Assembly (NCBI GenBank): GCA_028822645.1
Contig: JAPKDG010000008.1
Location: forward strand, 1-56,662
DNA length: 56,662 nt
Reading direction: 5' to 3'
DNA from: Longimicrobiales bacterium
Lineage (GTDB): Bacteria; Gemmatimonadota; Gemmatimonadetes; Longimicrobiales; Gaopeijiaceae
Positions 1 to 8,920 of the stretch are shown here, piece after piece. The position numbers were made by a program, and so were the translations under genes. Below the pieces are notes generated by a model. The model was given only the letters and a program-made list of their open reading frames with translations, was not told the DNA's origin and did no database searches. Numbering within the stretch: position 1 is the stretch's first letter; each line of letters begins with the position of its first letter.

Positions 1-404
1 CGCGCAAACCCATGAGTGACGGTGAAACTCGATAGGGCCATCACACGATCAGCTCTACCTAACACTACTTTGCTCAATCCGAAAGCTCCACCAATTACAA
101 ATGTTATGTTTGAGACAGACCCTACCGCACATCGCTGAAAATACTCTGATAAGCCAACTGAACTCATTTCTTTCCCAGCCCGGGAAAGTGCTATCACCTC
201 AGCCCTGTCTGGTAATTTCGCCATGATTCTTTCCGATTCTTTTTTTCTAACTTCATCCGGAGGCACTCCCTTCCATCCTGAAACTCCACCAGTGATTTCT
301 TGCACCTGAATTTGCCAGTAATGTTTCGCGGAAGTCTCGTAATGTTCCAGGGCCCTTGCAAGCAATGGGTCGCATTTGCCGATAGCGAGTATTGATATTT
401 TCAT
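1..404 (-). CDS. rlmH: 23S rRNA (pseudouridine1915-N3)-methyltransferase RlmH, C-terminus outside window
   Basis: Translating the minus strand from the ATG at 404 gives an open frame to the window edge (about 134 residues) that begins MKISILAIGKCDP. It contains FVIGGAFGLS, the AdoMet-binding glycine-rich segment of the SPOUT-fold RlmH family, followed by a THGFA segment near the family's C-terminal knot. RlmH methylates pseudouridine 1915 in helix 69 of 23S rRNA. The start overlaps the lpxK stop as ATGA (401-404), so it is the last visible gene of the lpx operon and is probably translationally coupled. Only roughly the last 20 residues are missing. Confidence 0.9.
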   Translation of the reverse strand, partial: MKISILAIGKCDPLLARALEHYETSAKHYWQIQVQEITGGVSGWKGVPPDEVRKKESERIMAKLPDRAEVIALSRAGKEMSSVGLSEYFQRCAVGSVSNITFVIGGAFGLSKVVLGRADRVMALSSFTVTHGFA

Positions 405-1429
405 TGCGATCGTTCCTTTAGACTCCTTAATATATCGATCATTTGATGCTCACCCAGTTCCCATCTTAACTCCAAACAAAGCACGTAGACATTGTCTAGA
501 ATTCCTGGGAATTCTTTCAATTTAACAGCATCTTTTTCTGTCGTAACTACTTTATATCCCTTCGCTCTTAAACTAAGAGACTCTAACTCTGACCGAGTGA
601 ACTCATGGTGGTCCCTATAGATTTCCATCTCGGGTATTTCACCAACATTCGCTGCAACTATCTCCATGAAAATCTCTGGCTCAGCAATACTGGTGACAAC
701 CAATGTTTGCCCGACTGGCCCTTCGATTTTATCCCCTCCTATATTTTTCCAACAAGAAAATCCCAGGTTGATTTGGCCAATTCTTTCCTCCGGAACAAAT
801 TCCGCAATCTTCTGGACTACTTTTTGAGCACGAGATCGACTGGCAGTCTTTCTCGAAACGATTACCATATCTGCTCGAGATATCGAGCTCAACGGCTCCC
901 TGAAAAGTCCTCTCGGGAAACACTTTTTCAGTCCCTCATGTTCAGCAGATACCAGTACTACATCTATATTTCTTGCCAATCCAAGGTGTTGAAAGCCATC
1001 GTCAAGTATCACCACGTTAGCTCCCCGTACTGCTGCCAATTTGGCTTCTGTCACTTTCGATCTTCCAATGATGAAAAGTCCATCTGGATTCCAGACTTTA
1101 TGAAGCATATGTTCGTCTCTGCCAACTTTACCGGAGATTAAACCAGGTGTAAATCCCATCTCTCTCATCGTTTCAAATAGCCACCTTGAAAATGGTGTTT
1201 TTCCTGTTCCTCCTATTGCTATATTTCCTACAGAAATTACCGGAACTAATAACTCGTGCGACTTTAAAACTTTCACTTTGTAAAAAAACAACCTTAGCCG
1301 CACGCAAGTTCGATAAAGAACCTCGACTGGAAACAAAACAAGGTCCAGCGACCACCCCCATGCTTTGGTCTCTCTTTTCCAATATTTTCGTAAACAACTT
1401 AATGCATGCGAGCCAACTCTAATTGTCAT
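401..1429 (-). CDS. lpxK: Tetraacyldisaccharide 4'-kinase LpxK
   Basis: LpxK phosphorylates the 4' position of the lipid A disaccharide at the inner membrane, giving lipid IVA. The 342-residue protein fits the family. The P-loop GNIAIGGTGKTPF lies near residues 68-80, and the family signature VILDDGFQHLGLARNIDVV near 140-158 carries the DDGFQH residues. TTEKDAVK near 300 is the usual C-terminal motif. An N-terminal hydrophobic stretch fits its monotopic membrane attachment. The ATG overlaps the lpxB stop by four bases (ATGA, 1426-1429), and its own stop overlaps rlmH in the same way, so translation of the three is probably coupled. Confidence 0.95.
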   Translation of the reverse strand: MTIRVGSHALSCLRKYWKRETKAWGWSLDLVLFPVEVLYRTCVRLRLFFYKVKVLKSHELLVPVISVGNIAIGGTGKTPFSRWLFETMREMGFTPGLISGKVGRDEHMLHKVWNPDGLFIIGRSKVTEAKLAAVRGANVVILDDGFQHLGLARNIDVVLVSAEHEGLKKCFPRGLFREPLSSISRADMVIVSRKTASRSRAQKVVQKIAEFVPEERIGQINLGFSCWKNIGGDKIEGPVGQTLVVTSIAEPEIFMEIVAANVGEIPEMEIYRDHHEFTRSELESLSLRAKGYKVVTTEKDAVKLKEFPGILDNVYVLCLELRWELGEHQMIDILRSLKERSQ

Positions 1430-2580
1430 GTTTCTGCTATTAGTGAATCGACTATACCGGCTACTCTTCTCGCCACACCCGGTGAACCGAGCTTACTCCT
1501 GACTAGGGTAAAATAATCGAGCATGTCTTGGTATTCACGATTTTCAGTTTTCAGTAAAGGGATTAACTTCATTAGTAAATTTTCTGGCGTGGCTTCTCCT
1601 TGTAACATCTCCGGCACCTGCTTCTTGCCTGCTACTAGATTTGGGATACTTATACTTTTTACTTTCACCACTCTCTTGGCCACAAAAAACGTCAGTGGAT
1701 CAGTCTTATAAGCAGTTACGAAAGGGGTTCCGGATAGGCAAGCCTCTAATGTGACGGTTCCTGACTTCAGTAGGGCCACCCTACTGTGTGCCAACAAACC
1801 TCTACCATCGTCGACCACCTCAAACCCTTCAGTATGGATACTCGCAGAAGCTATTGAAGGAGCTCTGGCTATTACTAATTGGATTTGTGGATACAGTTTT
1901 TTAATTCTATATCCAGTTTCAACGAATAGATCTAGGTGACGATTTATTTCCTGTCTTCTTGATCCAGGGAAAAGGGCTAAGATCGGCTGCTGAGGATCCA
2001 GGTCCCATTTTTGACAAAATTCAGTCTTCGGCATGGAGGGTAACAGTGTTTGATCGAGCAAGGGATGGCCCACAAAACTCACTTCAATGCCTCGATTTTT
2101 GAAAAATTCCTTCTCGAAAGGCAAAATGACAGCTATGTGGTCTGTATTTTTAGCCAGGATTTTAGATCTATTAGAGCCCCAAGCCCAAACTTTGGGTGCC
2201 ACATAATACAAAACTTTTATTTTTCTCCGATGAGCAAGTCTAATGATAGACATATTGAAACCGGCGAAATCAATGGCGATGACTAGGTCAATTTGGTCCC
2301 TAACCAGCATATGTCCTATTTTTCGCCTGAGGACCATTAGCAATGGTATCTTTTTTAGTACGCTACTGAGGCCCATTACCGACAGTCTTTCAATTCTTTC
2401 GATTAATTCTACCCCCTGCCTCTCCATGAGTGGACCTCCAGTTCCCAATAGAGAGAGATCTGGCCATTTTTTCCTTAGTTCTGAGGCTAGATCAGCGCCC
2501 CAAGCATCACCTGAGGATTCGCCAGCCAGCAGAAGAATAGTCGGAGACTTCAAGTGTCGAGTTTGATCAATATCGAACAC
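1426..2580 (-). CDS. lpxB: Lipid-A-disaccharide synthase LpxB
   Basis: LpxB is a GT19 glycosyltransferase that joins UDP-diacylglucosamine to lipid X, releasing UDP. The 384-residue protein shows the N-terminal LLAGESSGDAWGA motif and the central YYVAPKVWAWG segment. FVGHPLLD, LFPGSRRQEI and the C-terminal LKSGTVTLEACLSGTPFV nucleotide-binding block follow, all hallmarks of LpxB. The start used is GTG at 2580, which gives a short leader before the first beta strand. It lies inside the end of the small membrane ORF at 2567-2701. Gene order lpxA, microprotein, lpxB, lpxK is continuous. Confidence 0.95.
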   Translation of the reverse strand: MFDIDQTRHLKSPTILLLAGESSGDAWGADLASELRKKWPDLSLLGTGGPLMERQGVELIERIERLSVMGLSSVLKKIPLLMVLRRKIGHMLVRDQIDLVIAIDFAGFNMSIIRLAHRRKIKVLYYVAPKVWAWGSNRSKILAKNTDHIAVILPFEKEFFKNRGIEVSFVGHPLLDQTLLPSMPKTEFCQKWDLDPQQPILALFPGSRRQEINRHLDLFVETGYRIKKLYPQIQLVIARAPSIASASIHTEGFEVVDDGRGLLAHSRVALLKSGTVTLEACLSGTPFVTAYKTDPLTFFVAKRVVKVKSISIPNLVAGKKQVPEMLQGEATPENLLMKLIPLLKTENREYQDMLDYFTLVRSKLGSPGVARRVAGIVDSLIAET

Positions 2581-2701
2581 TCAAATACCAAATGGCTGCT
2601 ATTAATATTCCTAGCAACAAGCTCAACTTCGGAGGATTCATCCCCTTCTTATGATCGATCCAATTCTTCTTGCGATTACGCCTGACTCTTATAAGCGACA
2701 T
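2567..2701 (-). CDS. Small single-pass membrane protein (44 aa) between lpxA and lpxB
   Basis: An ATG at 2701 opens a 44-codon frame ending in TGA at 2567. It fills most of the 172-base space between lpxA and lpxB and overlaps the lpxB start by 14 bases. The N-terminal half is very basic (MSLIRVRRNRKKNW, then HKKG). The C-terminal half is one hydrophobic segment (LSLLLGILIAAIWYL), so a type II or tail-anchored single-pass topology is expected. An AAAGG just before the ATG is too close to be an ideal ribosome site. I do not recognise the family. Position, overlap and charge pattern argue for a real gene, but conservation has not been checked. Confidence 0.55.
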   Translation of the reverse strand: MSLIRVRRNRKKNWIDHKKGMNPPKLSLLLGILIAAIWYLSVRY

Positions 2702-2752
2702 CCTTTGACTCTCCCGAAAAAACCCAATTCAAAAACCTAAGATTTATATTTA

Positions 2753-3538
2753 TCAAGTTACCACACCTCTCTCTGTCGACCGTATAAAACCGACCAATTC
2801 TTGAACCTCTGGTGAGAGATGATCGTTCAGTTCAATATTGTCCAACGCTTGACCCAAGTTCATTTTCGATTGAAAGAGATCCTGATATGCCTTACGAAGG
2901 TTCGCCACCACTGAGTCCGGGACTTTTCTCCTGGTCAATCCCACACTGTTCAATCCATAAAGTTTTATTGGATTACCAGCAACTTTCACAAAAGGGGGGA
3001 TGTCTTGAGTGACTCTCGAGCCTCCCCCGCAAAAGGAGTAGCTACCAATCCTCACGAACTGATGTATAGCTGTAAGCCCTCCGATAATGGCTCCTTCCTT
3101 TACGTCAACATGTCCACCCATATTTACAGCGTTTGATATGACCACTCCGTCTCCCACAAAACAGTCATGAGCAATGTGTGCGTATGCCATAATCAGGCAG
3201 TTGTCTCCAACCCTCGTTTCACCAGAAGCTGCGGTCCCTCTGCTTAGTGTGGCGTATTCTCTTATCGTAGTTCCAGATCCGATGTACAAATGAGATTTTT
3301 CACCATCATACTTCAAGTCCTGTGGGTCTCCCCCCAAGACTGCCCCAGCCGAAACATTACAGTGTTTCCCTAAGGTGGTGTCTTTCACCACCACCACATG
3401 TGGCCCCAAGATGGTTTCTTCGCCTATCGATACTCCGGGACCAATCACAGAATATGGACCTATCTCCACCCCTCTGTGAACAGTTGAATTTGGATCAATG
3501 ATTGCTGTAGGATGGACCAATGACTGCGAATCGATCAT
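2753..3538 (-). CDS. lpxA: UDP-N-acetylglucosamine acyltransferase LpxA
   Basis: LpxA transfers a 3-hydroxyacyl chain from ACP to the 3-OH of UDP-GlcNAc, the first step of lipid A synthesis in the cytoplasm. The 261-residue protein begins with hexapeptide repeats of a left-handed beta helix (HPTAIIDPNSTVHRGVEIG). It carries the catalytic His in AYAHIAHDC near residue 125 and the family GGLTAIHQFVRIG block. A helical C-terminal domain starts after GLNSVGLTRR. Length matches the family (about 260). It follows fabZ by 25 bases in the operon. Confidence 0.97.
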   Translation of the reverse strand: MIDSQSLVHPTAIIDPNSTVHRGVEIGPYSVIGPGVSIGEETILGPHVVVVKDTTLGKHCNVSAGAVLGGDPQDLKYDGEKSHLYIGSGTTIREYATLSRGTAASGETRVGDNCLIMAYAHIAHDCFVGDGVVISNAVNMGGHVDVKEGAIIGGLTAIHQFVRIGSYSFCGGGSRVTQDIPPFVKVAGNPIKLYGLNSVGLTRRKVPDSVVANLRKAYQDLFQSKMNLGQALDNIELNDHLSPEVQELVGFIRSTERGVVT

Positions 3539-3563
3539 CCTTGCTTTTTCCTCGGGGGATCTT

Positions 3564-4022
3564 TCATTTTTCTGCTATACTGGCCGTAAGGATAGCTTCG
3601 GTCACGATCTCCCCTTCGACCCTTCCTACACCTTTCATTTTACAAACATTAGGTCTGGATTGTATCAAATGGACCTCAAACAACAGTTGATCTCCTGGCA
3701 CAACAGGTTTTCTCCATTTAACCTTATCTGCAGACATGAAATAAACCAGTTTATCTTTTGGGTCCTCGACAGTGTCCATCAAAAGGAGGCCTCCTGCTTG
3801 AGCCATCGCTTCTAAGATCAAAACCCCTGGCATAATTGGATGGTCTGGGAAATGTCCCTGGAAAAAGGGTTCGTTCATTGTAACATTTTTAAGCCCTACT
3901 ATCCTATGGCCCGACTCGAATTCCACTACTCTGTCAATCAGCAAGAATGGATATCGGTGTGGAAGGTATTCCAGGATCTTACCAATTTCGATTTGATTTG
4001 GCTCTTCTCGTGTTTTAGACAT
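3564..4022 (-). CDS. fabZ: 3-hydroxyacyl-ACP dehydratase FabZ
   Basis: FabZ dehydrates 3-hydroxyacyl-ACP in fatty acid elongation and competes with LpxA and LpxD for the same substrates, which explains its place here. The 152-residue hot-dog-fold protein has the PHRYPFLLIDRV N-terminal motif. The active-site motif HFPDHPIMPGVLILEA supplies the His, and the Glu sits in the following helix. The ATG lies inside the end of lpxC: the two genes share eight bases (4015-4022). In several phyla lpxC and fabZ are fused, whereas here they remain separate but interlocked. Confidence 0.96.
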   Translation of the reverse strand: MSKTREEPNQIEIGKILEYLPHRYPFLLIDRVVEFESGHRIVGLKNVTMNEPFFQGHFPDHPIMPGVLILEAMAQAGGLLLMDTVEDPKDKLVYFMSADKVKWRKPVVPGDQLLFEVHLIQSRPNVCKMKGVGRVEGEIVTEAILTASIAEK

Positions 4023-4875
4023 TTAATTCAACTTTGTTTCTAAGGGATTTAGCTAAACTAATATTACCTTCATGACCTGGTTTTTCACAAATAATATTCG
4101 CCCGAATCCGCTTTCCGATCAATGCTAAGTCTCCTATCATATCGCCTACCTTATGACGAAGAAACTCATCTCCAAAGCGTAACTTCCCATTTATGACACC
4201 TTCTTCATCAAGGATAATCACATTATTCAAGGATGCGCCTAACGACAAACCTCTTTTCTTTAAGGATCCAACTTCAGATTTGAAACCGAAAGTCCGTGCT
4301 GGTGCGATCTCCGAAATAAAAGTATCAGTGTTTACTTGAAAGACACCGGCTTGCTTTCCAATAAATTTGTGTTGAAAATCAATTTGAGCGCAAATTTCCA
4401 AGTGCTCTGAAGGAAAAATATTATAGGTTGTACCATTGCTACAATCCACACTCAATGGTTCTTGGATGCTCCACACTTCAGCACATTGAGGTAATCCTGT
4501 TAAGCCAACCGCCGTGATAGCTTCACAGAATGGCAGAAAACTCCCATCCATTATCGGAAGCTCTGCTCCGATCATCTCCACAATCACATGATCCACCTCT
4601 AATCCCATGAATGCACTCATAATGTGCTCTACTGTCATGATTTTCACGTCTCCGATCCCTAAATTGGTTCCTCTATCTGTTCCTGTCACCAGATCCAGCC
4701 TGGCAGGGATTTCTGGGTGGCCATTTATGTCCATTCTCTTGAATCGGATTCCACCTGAATCAGTAGGCTTAACGGTTATCTCTGATGTTTCTCCAGAGTG
4801 GATGCCTGCGCCAGACATTTTAAATTCGGCGCTTATGGTGTTTTGTTTGAGTGAGGCCATTTGATCAGTTGTCAT
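4015..4875 (-). CDS. lpxC: UDP-3-O-acyl-N-acetylglucosamine deacetylase LpxC
   Basis: LpxC is the zinc deacetylase that commits the pathway to lipid A. The 286-residue protein shows SGAGIHSGE at the N-terminus. Zinc ligands are visible as His in TVEHIMSAF and His and Asp in LRHKVGD. The catalytic His is in GHEGN, and PARTFG is the lid motif of the second domain. It is slightly shorter than the E. coli enzyme (305) and lacks its C-terminal tail. The ATG overlaps the lpxD stop as ATGA (4872-4875), and the 3' end overlaps fabZ by eight bases. Confidence 0.96.
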   Translation of the reverse strand: MTTDQMASLKQNTISAEFKMSGAGIHSGETSEITVKPTDSGGIRFKRMDINGHPEIPARLDLVTGTDRGTNLGIGDVKIMTVEHIMSAFMGLEVDHVIVEMIGAELPIMDGSFLPFCEAITAVGLTGLPQCAEVWSIQEPLSVDCSNGTTYNIFPSEHLEICAQIDFQHKFIGKQAGVFQVNTDTFISEIAPARTFGFKSEVGSLKKRGLSLGASLNNVIILDEEGVINGKLRFGDEFLRHKVGDMIGDLALIGKRIRANIICEKPGHEGNISLAKSLRNKVELNV

Positions 4876-5939
4876 GCGTCATCCGTACAAGCAGGTTCTT
4901 TTAATTGCTTTTTTTGTTCCTTTTCTATTTGACGGAGTCGATTCCACAATTCTTCCAGTCGGTACATATATGATTGTGCCTTGAGAAATTTCTTTAAGTT
5001 CCTTGATGGGAATCCTGCGACTTCACTGTCAGCAAGAGTGTCCTCCGTGACACCTGACTTGGCCGCAACCTTTGTACGATCTCCTATGGTTAGATGTTCA
5101 GATGCCCCGGATTGTCCTCCCCAAATTGTTCCAGATCCAAGTATTGTCGATCCAGCCACACCAACTTGGGCGGCAATCAAGCTGTCGTTTCCCACGATAA
5201 CGTTGTGAGCTATGTGTACCAAATTATCAATCTTGACACCACTTCCAATCTCAGTGTTTGCTAACGAACCTCTGTCTATGCAAGTGTTTGCTCCGATTTC
5301 TATTTCATCACCCAAGATACATCCGCCGACATGTGGTATCTTCATTGAACCTTCATCGGTATCCACATAACCGAAACCATCCACACCTATACGTGCTCCG
5401 GCAAATATTGTCACATTGTTCCCAATTTGTACGTCGTGATAGACAACTACATGAGGATGAATCGTCACATTGTTCCCAATTTTAGCTCCTTGATGTATCA
5501 CTACATGGGAATGCAGCCTAACTCTATGTCCGAGATTCACATCTCTCTCAATTACTACATAGGGACCCGCACTAAAGTCTTCGCCTGTAATAATATTTTT
5601 ATCAATTATTGCTGTTTGGTGGACCCCTTTTTGAGTTTCTGGCGATGGGTGGAAATAAGTCAGTATCATTGCGACTGCCTTGCGAGGGTTTTTCGTTATT
5701 ATTTTACAGAGTCCCGGGGGGATTTTAGAAGAAAGTTCCTCGGACACCAGTAACGCTCCAGCTTTTGTTGTCTCGATTTTTGACAGATAATTGGAATCGA
5801 TCAAAACACCAATTTCGTATTCTGAAGCTGAACCGATGCTTGCTAGCCCGGTAAACTGAGCCTGACTCTCACCAACAGTCTTTCCCTCGACTAAATCCGA
5901 CAACCCAGATAAGGTCGGTTGGTAGGTTCTCTTGCTCAA
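4872..5939 (-). CDS. lpxD: UDP-3-O-(3-hydroxyacyl)glucosamine N-acyltransferase LpxD
   Basis: LpxD adds the second 3-hydroxyacyl chain, to the 2-amino group, making UDP-diacylglucosamine. The 355-residue protein has an N-terminal uridine-binding domain (to about residue 100) and then a long hexapeptide-repeat beta helix. GVDGFGYV, DRGSLANTEIG and the catalytic His in NLVHIAHNV are seen in order. A helical C-terminus ends the protein in a Lys/Glu-rich tail (QIEKEQKKQLKE). The start is TTG at 5939, two bases after the skp stop. The 3' end overlaps lpxC by four bases. Confidence 0.95.
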   Translation of the reverse strand: MSKRTYQPTLSGLSDLVEGKTVGESQAQFTGLASIGSASEYEIGVLIDSNYLSKIETTKAGALLVSEELSSKIPPGLCKIITKNPRKAVAMILTYFHPSPETQKGVHQTAIIDKNIITGEDFSAGPYVVIERDVNLGHRVRLHSHVVIHQGAKIGNNVTIHPHVVVYHDVQIGNNVTIFAGARIGVDGFGYVDTDEGSMKIPHVGGCILGDEIEIGANTCIDRGSLANTEIGSGVKIDNLVHIAHNVIVGNDSLIAAQVGVAGSTILGSGTIWGGQSGASEHLTIGDRTKVAAKSGVTEDTLADSEVAGFPSRNLKKFLKAQSYMYRLEELWNRLRQIEKEQKKQLKEPACTDDA

Positions 5940-5941
5940 GG

Positions 5942-6466
5942 TTACGAACCTCCGGCGGCCAACCTTTGAGTCACTTCTTCCGTTAGATCAAAATTCTCGT
6001 CAGCAGAAAGAAATACTCCAGCCGAAGAATCAAAAATGAAAGTATAAGATCCTTCTCGGCGTACAACTTCAATAATTGAAGTTATCTTTTCCATTAAAGG
6101 TTGAACCAATTCCTGCCGACGGGATGAAGCTAGAGATTCAATCTCCTGTGCTCTATTCTGAAGTTCTTGTTGCTTCCTCACAATGAGTTCTTCTCTCACA
6201 GCCCTACTCTCAAGAGGCATGCTAGCTTGTTGCGCTTGATACTGTTCAATCAATACTTCTATCTCAGCCTGAAGTGATTGTAATTCACTTTCCCAGGGAA
6301 TCATTTCTCTCTGAAATTGACTTTCTACGAGTTTTGCTTCAGAACTCTCAGCTATTATAGCTTGTGCGTTAACATAGCCAATCTTCAGATTATTTTGCCC
6401 CCAAGCAGAGAACGGGATCAGAGTAGCTGCAAGTGTCATCGCACAGATCTGTATCATCTTCAGCAT
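5942..6466 (-). CDS. skp: Periplasmic chaperone Skp/OmpH
   Basis: Skp holds unfolded outer-membrane proteins in the periplasm and passes them to BamA. The protein has a signal peptide (MLKMIQICAMTLAATLIPF, cleavage probably after SAWG or GQ). The strand KIGYVNAQAIIAES typical of the family follows. A long Glu/Gln-rich coiled coil spans about residues 45-130 (QAEIEVLIEQYQAQQ), and a C-terminal strand contains YTFIFDSSAGVFL. I chose the ATG at 6466 because AAGGAG lies six bases upstream. An in-frame ATG at 6484 would add six residues. It follows bamA directly, the usual Bam-Skp-LpxD order. Confidence 0.9.
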   Translation of the reverse strand: MLKMIQICAMTLAATLIPFSAWGQNNLKIGYVNAQAIIAESSEAKLVESQFQREMIPWESELQSLQAEIEVLIEQYQAQQASMPLESRAVREELIVRKQQELQNRAQEIESLASSRRQELVQPLMEKITSIIEVVRREGSYTFIFDSSAGVFLSADENFDLTEEVTQRLAAGGS

Positions 6467-6487
6467 AAAGCTCTCCTTTTTCATAAA

Positions 6488-8920
6488 TTAAGCACCTGGT
6501 CCTAGTCTGAAATGCAAGTTCCATCCGGGTTCTAGTTTGTCAAACCCATAGGCATAATCTAATCCTATTGGACCCATTGGAGTTATTATCTGCAATCCTA
6601 CACCTGCTCCCCTATAGAGTCTGGCCGGATTGATTTCACCAAAAGAACTCCAGACATTCCCAGCGTCCATAAATATCGACGCTGACATTTGACTACCGAG
6701 TCTCATAGCTATTTGTGCAGTGGCAACAAAAAAAGCCTGCCCCATGCGGTCTATATCGTAAATTTCTAGAGATCGATCTCCGTAGTATCCCGTCGGAGTT
6801 ATAGTGGTCTCATCATATCCCCTGAGAGATTCTCCAAATTGTACTCCACCCATCCAGAATCTATCAAAGGGGAATGCGTCGCTATCACCCTGTAAGGCAC
6901 CAAATCGCAGAGAGGTCCCAAGCGCAAAAGTAGTGCCGGACCCAGGCTGGTCAGGGTTGGCTCCCATTACTGCTATGGGAGTCCACCAGCTACCATTTGC
7001 TGTACTTTTTATGAATCGACCATCACCTCCCAGTGGACCTCCAGTGAATTCAAAATTCACTGCATGTCTAGAGCCTGCTGTTGGAAAGAGGGGATGGTTC
7101 TGAGTGTTGCGTGTGATCCCCACTGAAATTGTACTCTGGGTGGCATCTGGACGGCCAAATAAAGAATTGTCTAGATCTGGCGTTCCTCCCATCAATTTTA
7201 AACTGGTTTGTGAAATTCCATAAGCAGTATACAATCGAGTGAAACGAGCATTGGGCAAGAGGAATCCGAAACGGACTAGTCCACCCAGTTTTTTTCTTCT
7301 GCCTGATCGAAAACTTATGAATCTGTCGCGGGAATTGAAAAGTTGAACTGAGCCACTCACCAGTGATTCGAATATTCCTGGGTCTGAGTAACTGAGATTC
7401 TGGTTATTCATATAAGTGCCGTAATCCCACCTCAGCGACCCATTTTTCCCTTTACCGAAGAGGTTTGGCTGATCATATCCTATAAACCCAGAAAGACCAT
7501 TCTGATATCCGCCCACTGACGTTCCGAAATTTAGAGCGCCCGTAGCCTTTTCGGTTACATTAAAAGTGATATCAACATCTCCGTCTTGGTTTGGATCTAT
7601 CGACGGCACTTGCATGGGAACCTCAAAAAACCCCAGCGAAGAGATACTCTGGAAGCTTTCAATGACACGTTCCTGTGAGTAAACATCACCCGGCAGAACA
7701 AATATTTTGTCTCTTATAATGGCATCATGCGTAAAGTCGTTTCCTTGTATGTTGACCCGAGAAACATAGGCTGGATTGCCTTCTATTATATCCCACCCTG
7801 CGCTCACTTTACGGATTTCACCTTCTACTTCTGGTTCTACGTTGACGAAGGGAACAATTTGCGAGAACAGAAAACCCGAGTTTTGGTATAACTGACTAAT
7901 TTCCCCAGTAACTGCATCAAAGTGGCTAGCATCAAAGACAGGAAGGGTTTCTGGGTCGCCGACTAAACCATTGTTCGTACCAAAGTATCTTCTGGACAAT
8001 TCCTCTCGAGAAAATTCACTGTTTCCCGTGATACTGAATGAGTTCAAATGATAAGGAGAACCTTCCTCCACCGTGAGCTCCAATCGAGTCTTACCCGAAC
8101 TTGGGTCAATGATCAGGCTATCATCAGCAACTTCAAAGTCCAGGTGTCCCCGAGTGGCATAGAAAGTCGGGAGATTTTGTGTTAAATCTAGGTTCAATTT
8201 GTCTCCGTCATAAACACCTCCACGCCACCAGAAAAACCCTTCCTCCTTCACTGCCATAGCTCCTCTTAATTCATCTGCAGTGAAGACTGTATTCCCTTTG
8301 ACTAAGATGTCTGCAATTGTGACCCTAGATCCTTCCTCCACATCTAAGAAGAACAATATTTCCTTCTCTCTCCCGGAAATTGGTTCGATCCTCTCTTTTA
8401 TATTTACAAATGGAATACCTTTTTTTGCTAGCTCGTTTTGTATGAATCTTTTCGCCTCTGAAACCGCACTTAATGAGAAAGGACGACCAGGTTTCAAAGC
8501 AGTGGTGTCCATCACTTGGTCAGCATCCAAGCTTTTCAGTCCCAAAATACCGATATTGCGCATCAGGTCTTGTTCTTCGACTTCCCAGACTAATGTGACG
8601 CCTTCCCCCACTTCTCCATCCACATGGACAGTTATGTCCTTAAATTGACCGGTGGACCAGAGGGATTTAGTTGCTTTTTGAATATCAAAGATGGTATAGG
8701 CTGTGCCAGAGACGAGTGTTCCATTGGCAATAATAATTTCATCTGTCTGGCGAACATTACCTCTGACCGCCACTGAATCAATCGTTATAGGTCCCGTTGG
8801 AACCTCTTGTCCGAAAGAGAATTCGGGGCAAGCAATACTTATCCCCACTGCCACAGTCAGCCAACGGAGACGCCACTCTCTAAGTACTCGATTTCTAACC
8901 ACAGAGCGACTCCTCTTCAT
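6488..8920 (-). CDS. bamA: Outer membrane protein assembly factor BamA
   Basis: BamA inserts beta-barrel proteins into the outer membrane. The 810-residue protein has an N-terminal signal segment (LRWLTVAVGISIACPEFSFG). Five POTRA-type repeats span roughly residues 45-450 (for example ITIDSVAVRGNVRQ, VTIADILVKGNTVFT, SRVNIQGNDFT). A 16-strand barrel domain follows, with the conserved loop motif MGGVQFGESLRGYD near 710 and IGLDYAYGFDKL near the end. The C-terminus reads LHFRLGPGA, without the aromatic last residue usual for the BamA beta-signal. The start overlaps the clpC stop as ATGA (8917-8920), an unusual pairing. Confidence 0.95.
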   Translation of the reverse strand: MKRSRSVVRNRVLREWRLRWLTVAVGISIACPEFSFGQEVPTGPITIDSVAVRGNVRQTDEIIIANGTLVSGTAYTIFDIQKATKSLWSTGQFKDITVHVDGEVGEGVTLVWEVEEQDLMRNIGILGLKSLDADQVMDTTALKPGRPFSLSAVSEAKRFIQNELAKKGIPFVNIKERIEPISGREKEILFFLDVEEGSRVTIADILVKGNTVFTADELRGAMAVKEEGFFWWRGGVYDGDKLNLDLTQNLPTFYATRGHLDFEVADDSLIIDPSSGKTRLELTVEEGSPYHLNSFSITGNSEFSREELSRRYFGTNNGLVGDPETLPVFDASHFDAVTGEISQLYQNSGFLFSQIVPFVNVEPEVEGEIRKVSAGWDIIEGNPAYVSRVNIQGNDFTHDAIIRDKIFVLPGDVYSQERVIESFQSISSLGFFEVPMQVPSIDPNQDGDVDITFNVTEKATGALNFGTSVGGYQNGLSGFIGYDQPNLFGKGKNGSLRWDYGTYMNNQNLSYSDPGIFESLVSGSVQLFNSRDRFISFRSGRRKKLGGLVRFGFLLPNARFTRLYTAYGISQTSLKLMGGTPDLDNSLFGRPDATQSTISVGITRNTQNHPLFPTAGSRHAVNFEFTGGPLGGDGRFIKSTANGSWWTPIAVMGANPDQPGSGTTFALGTSLRFGALQGDSDAFPFDRFWMGGVQFGESLRGYDETTITPTGYYGDRSLEIYDIDRMGQAFFVATAQIAMRLGSQMSASIFMDAGNVWSSFGEINPARLYRGAGVGLQIITPMGPIGLDYAYGFDKLEPGWNLHFRLGPGA

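Noticed and set aside
605-1141. 178-residue plus-strand ORF
   Set aside because: It is antisense to lpxK, whose motifs are unambiguous.
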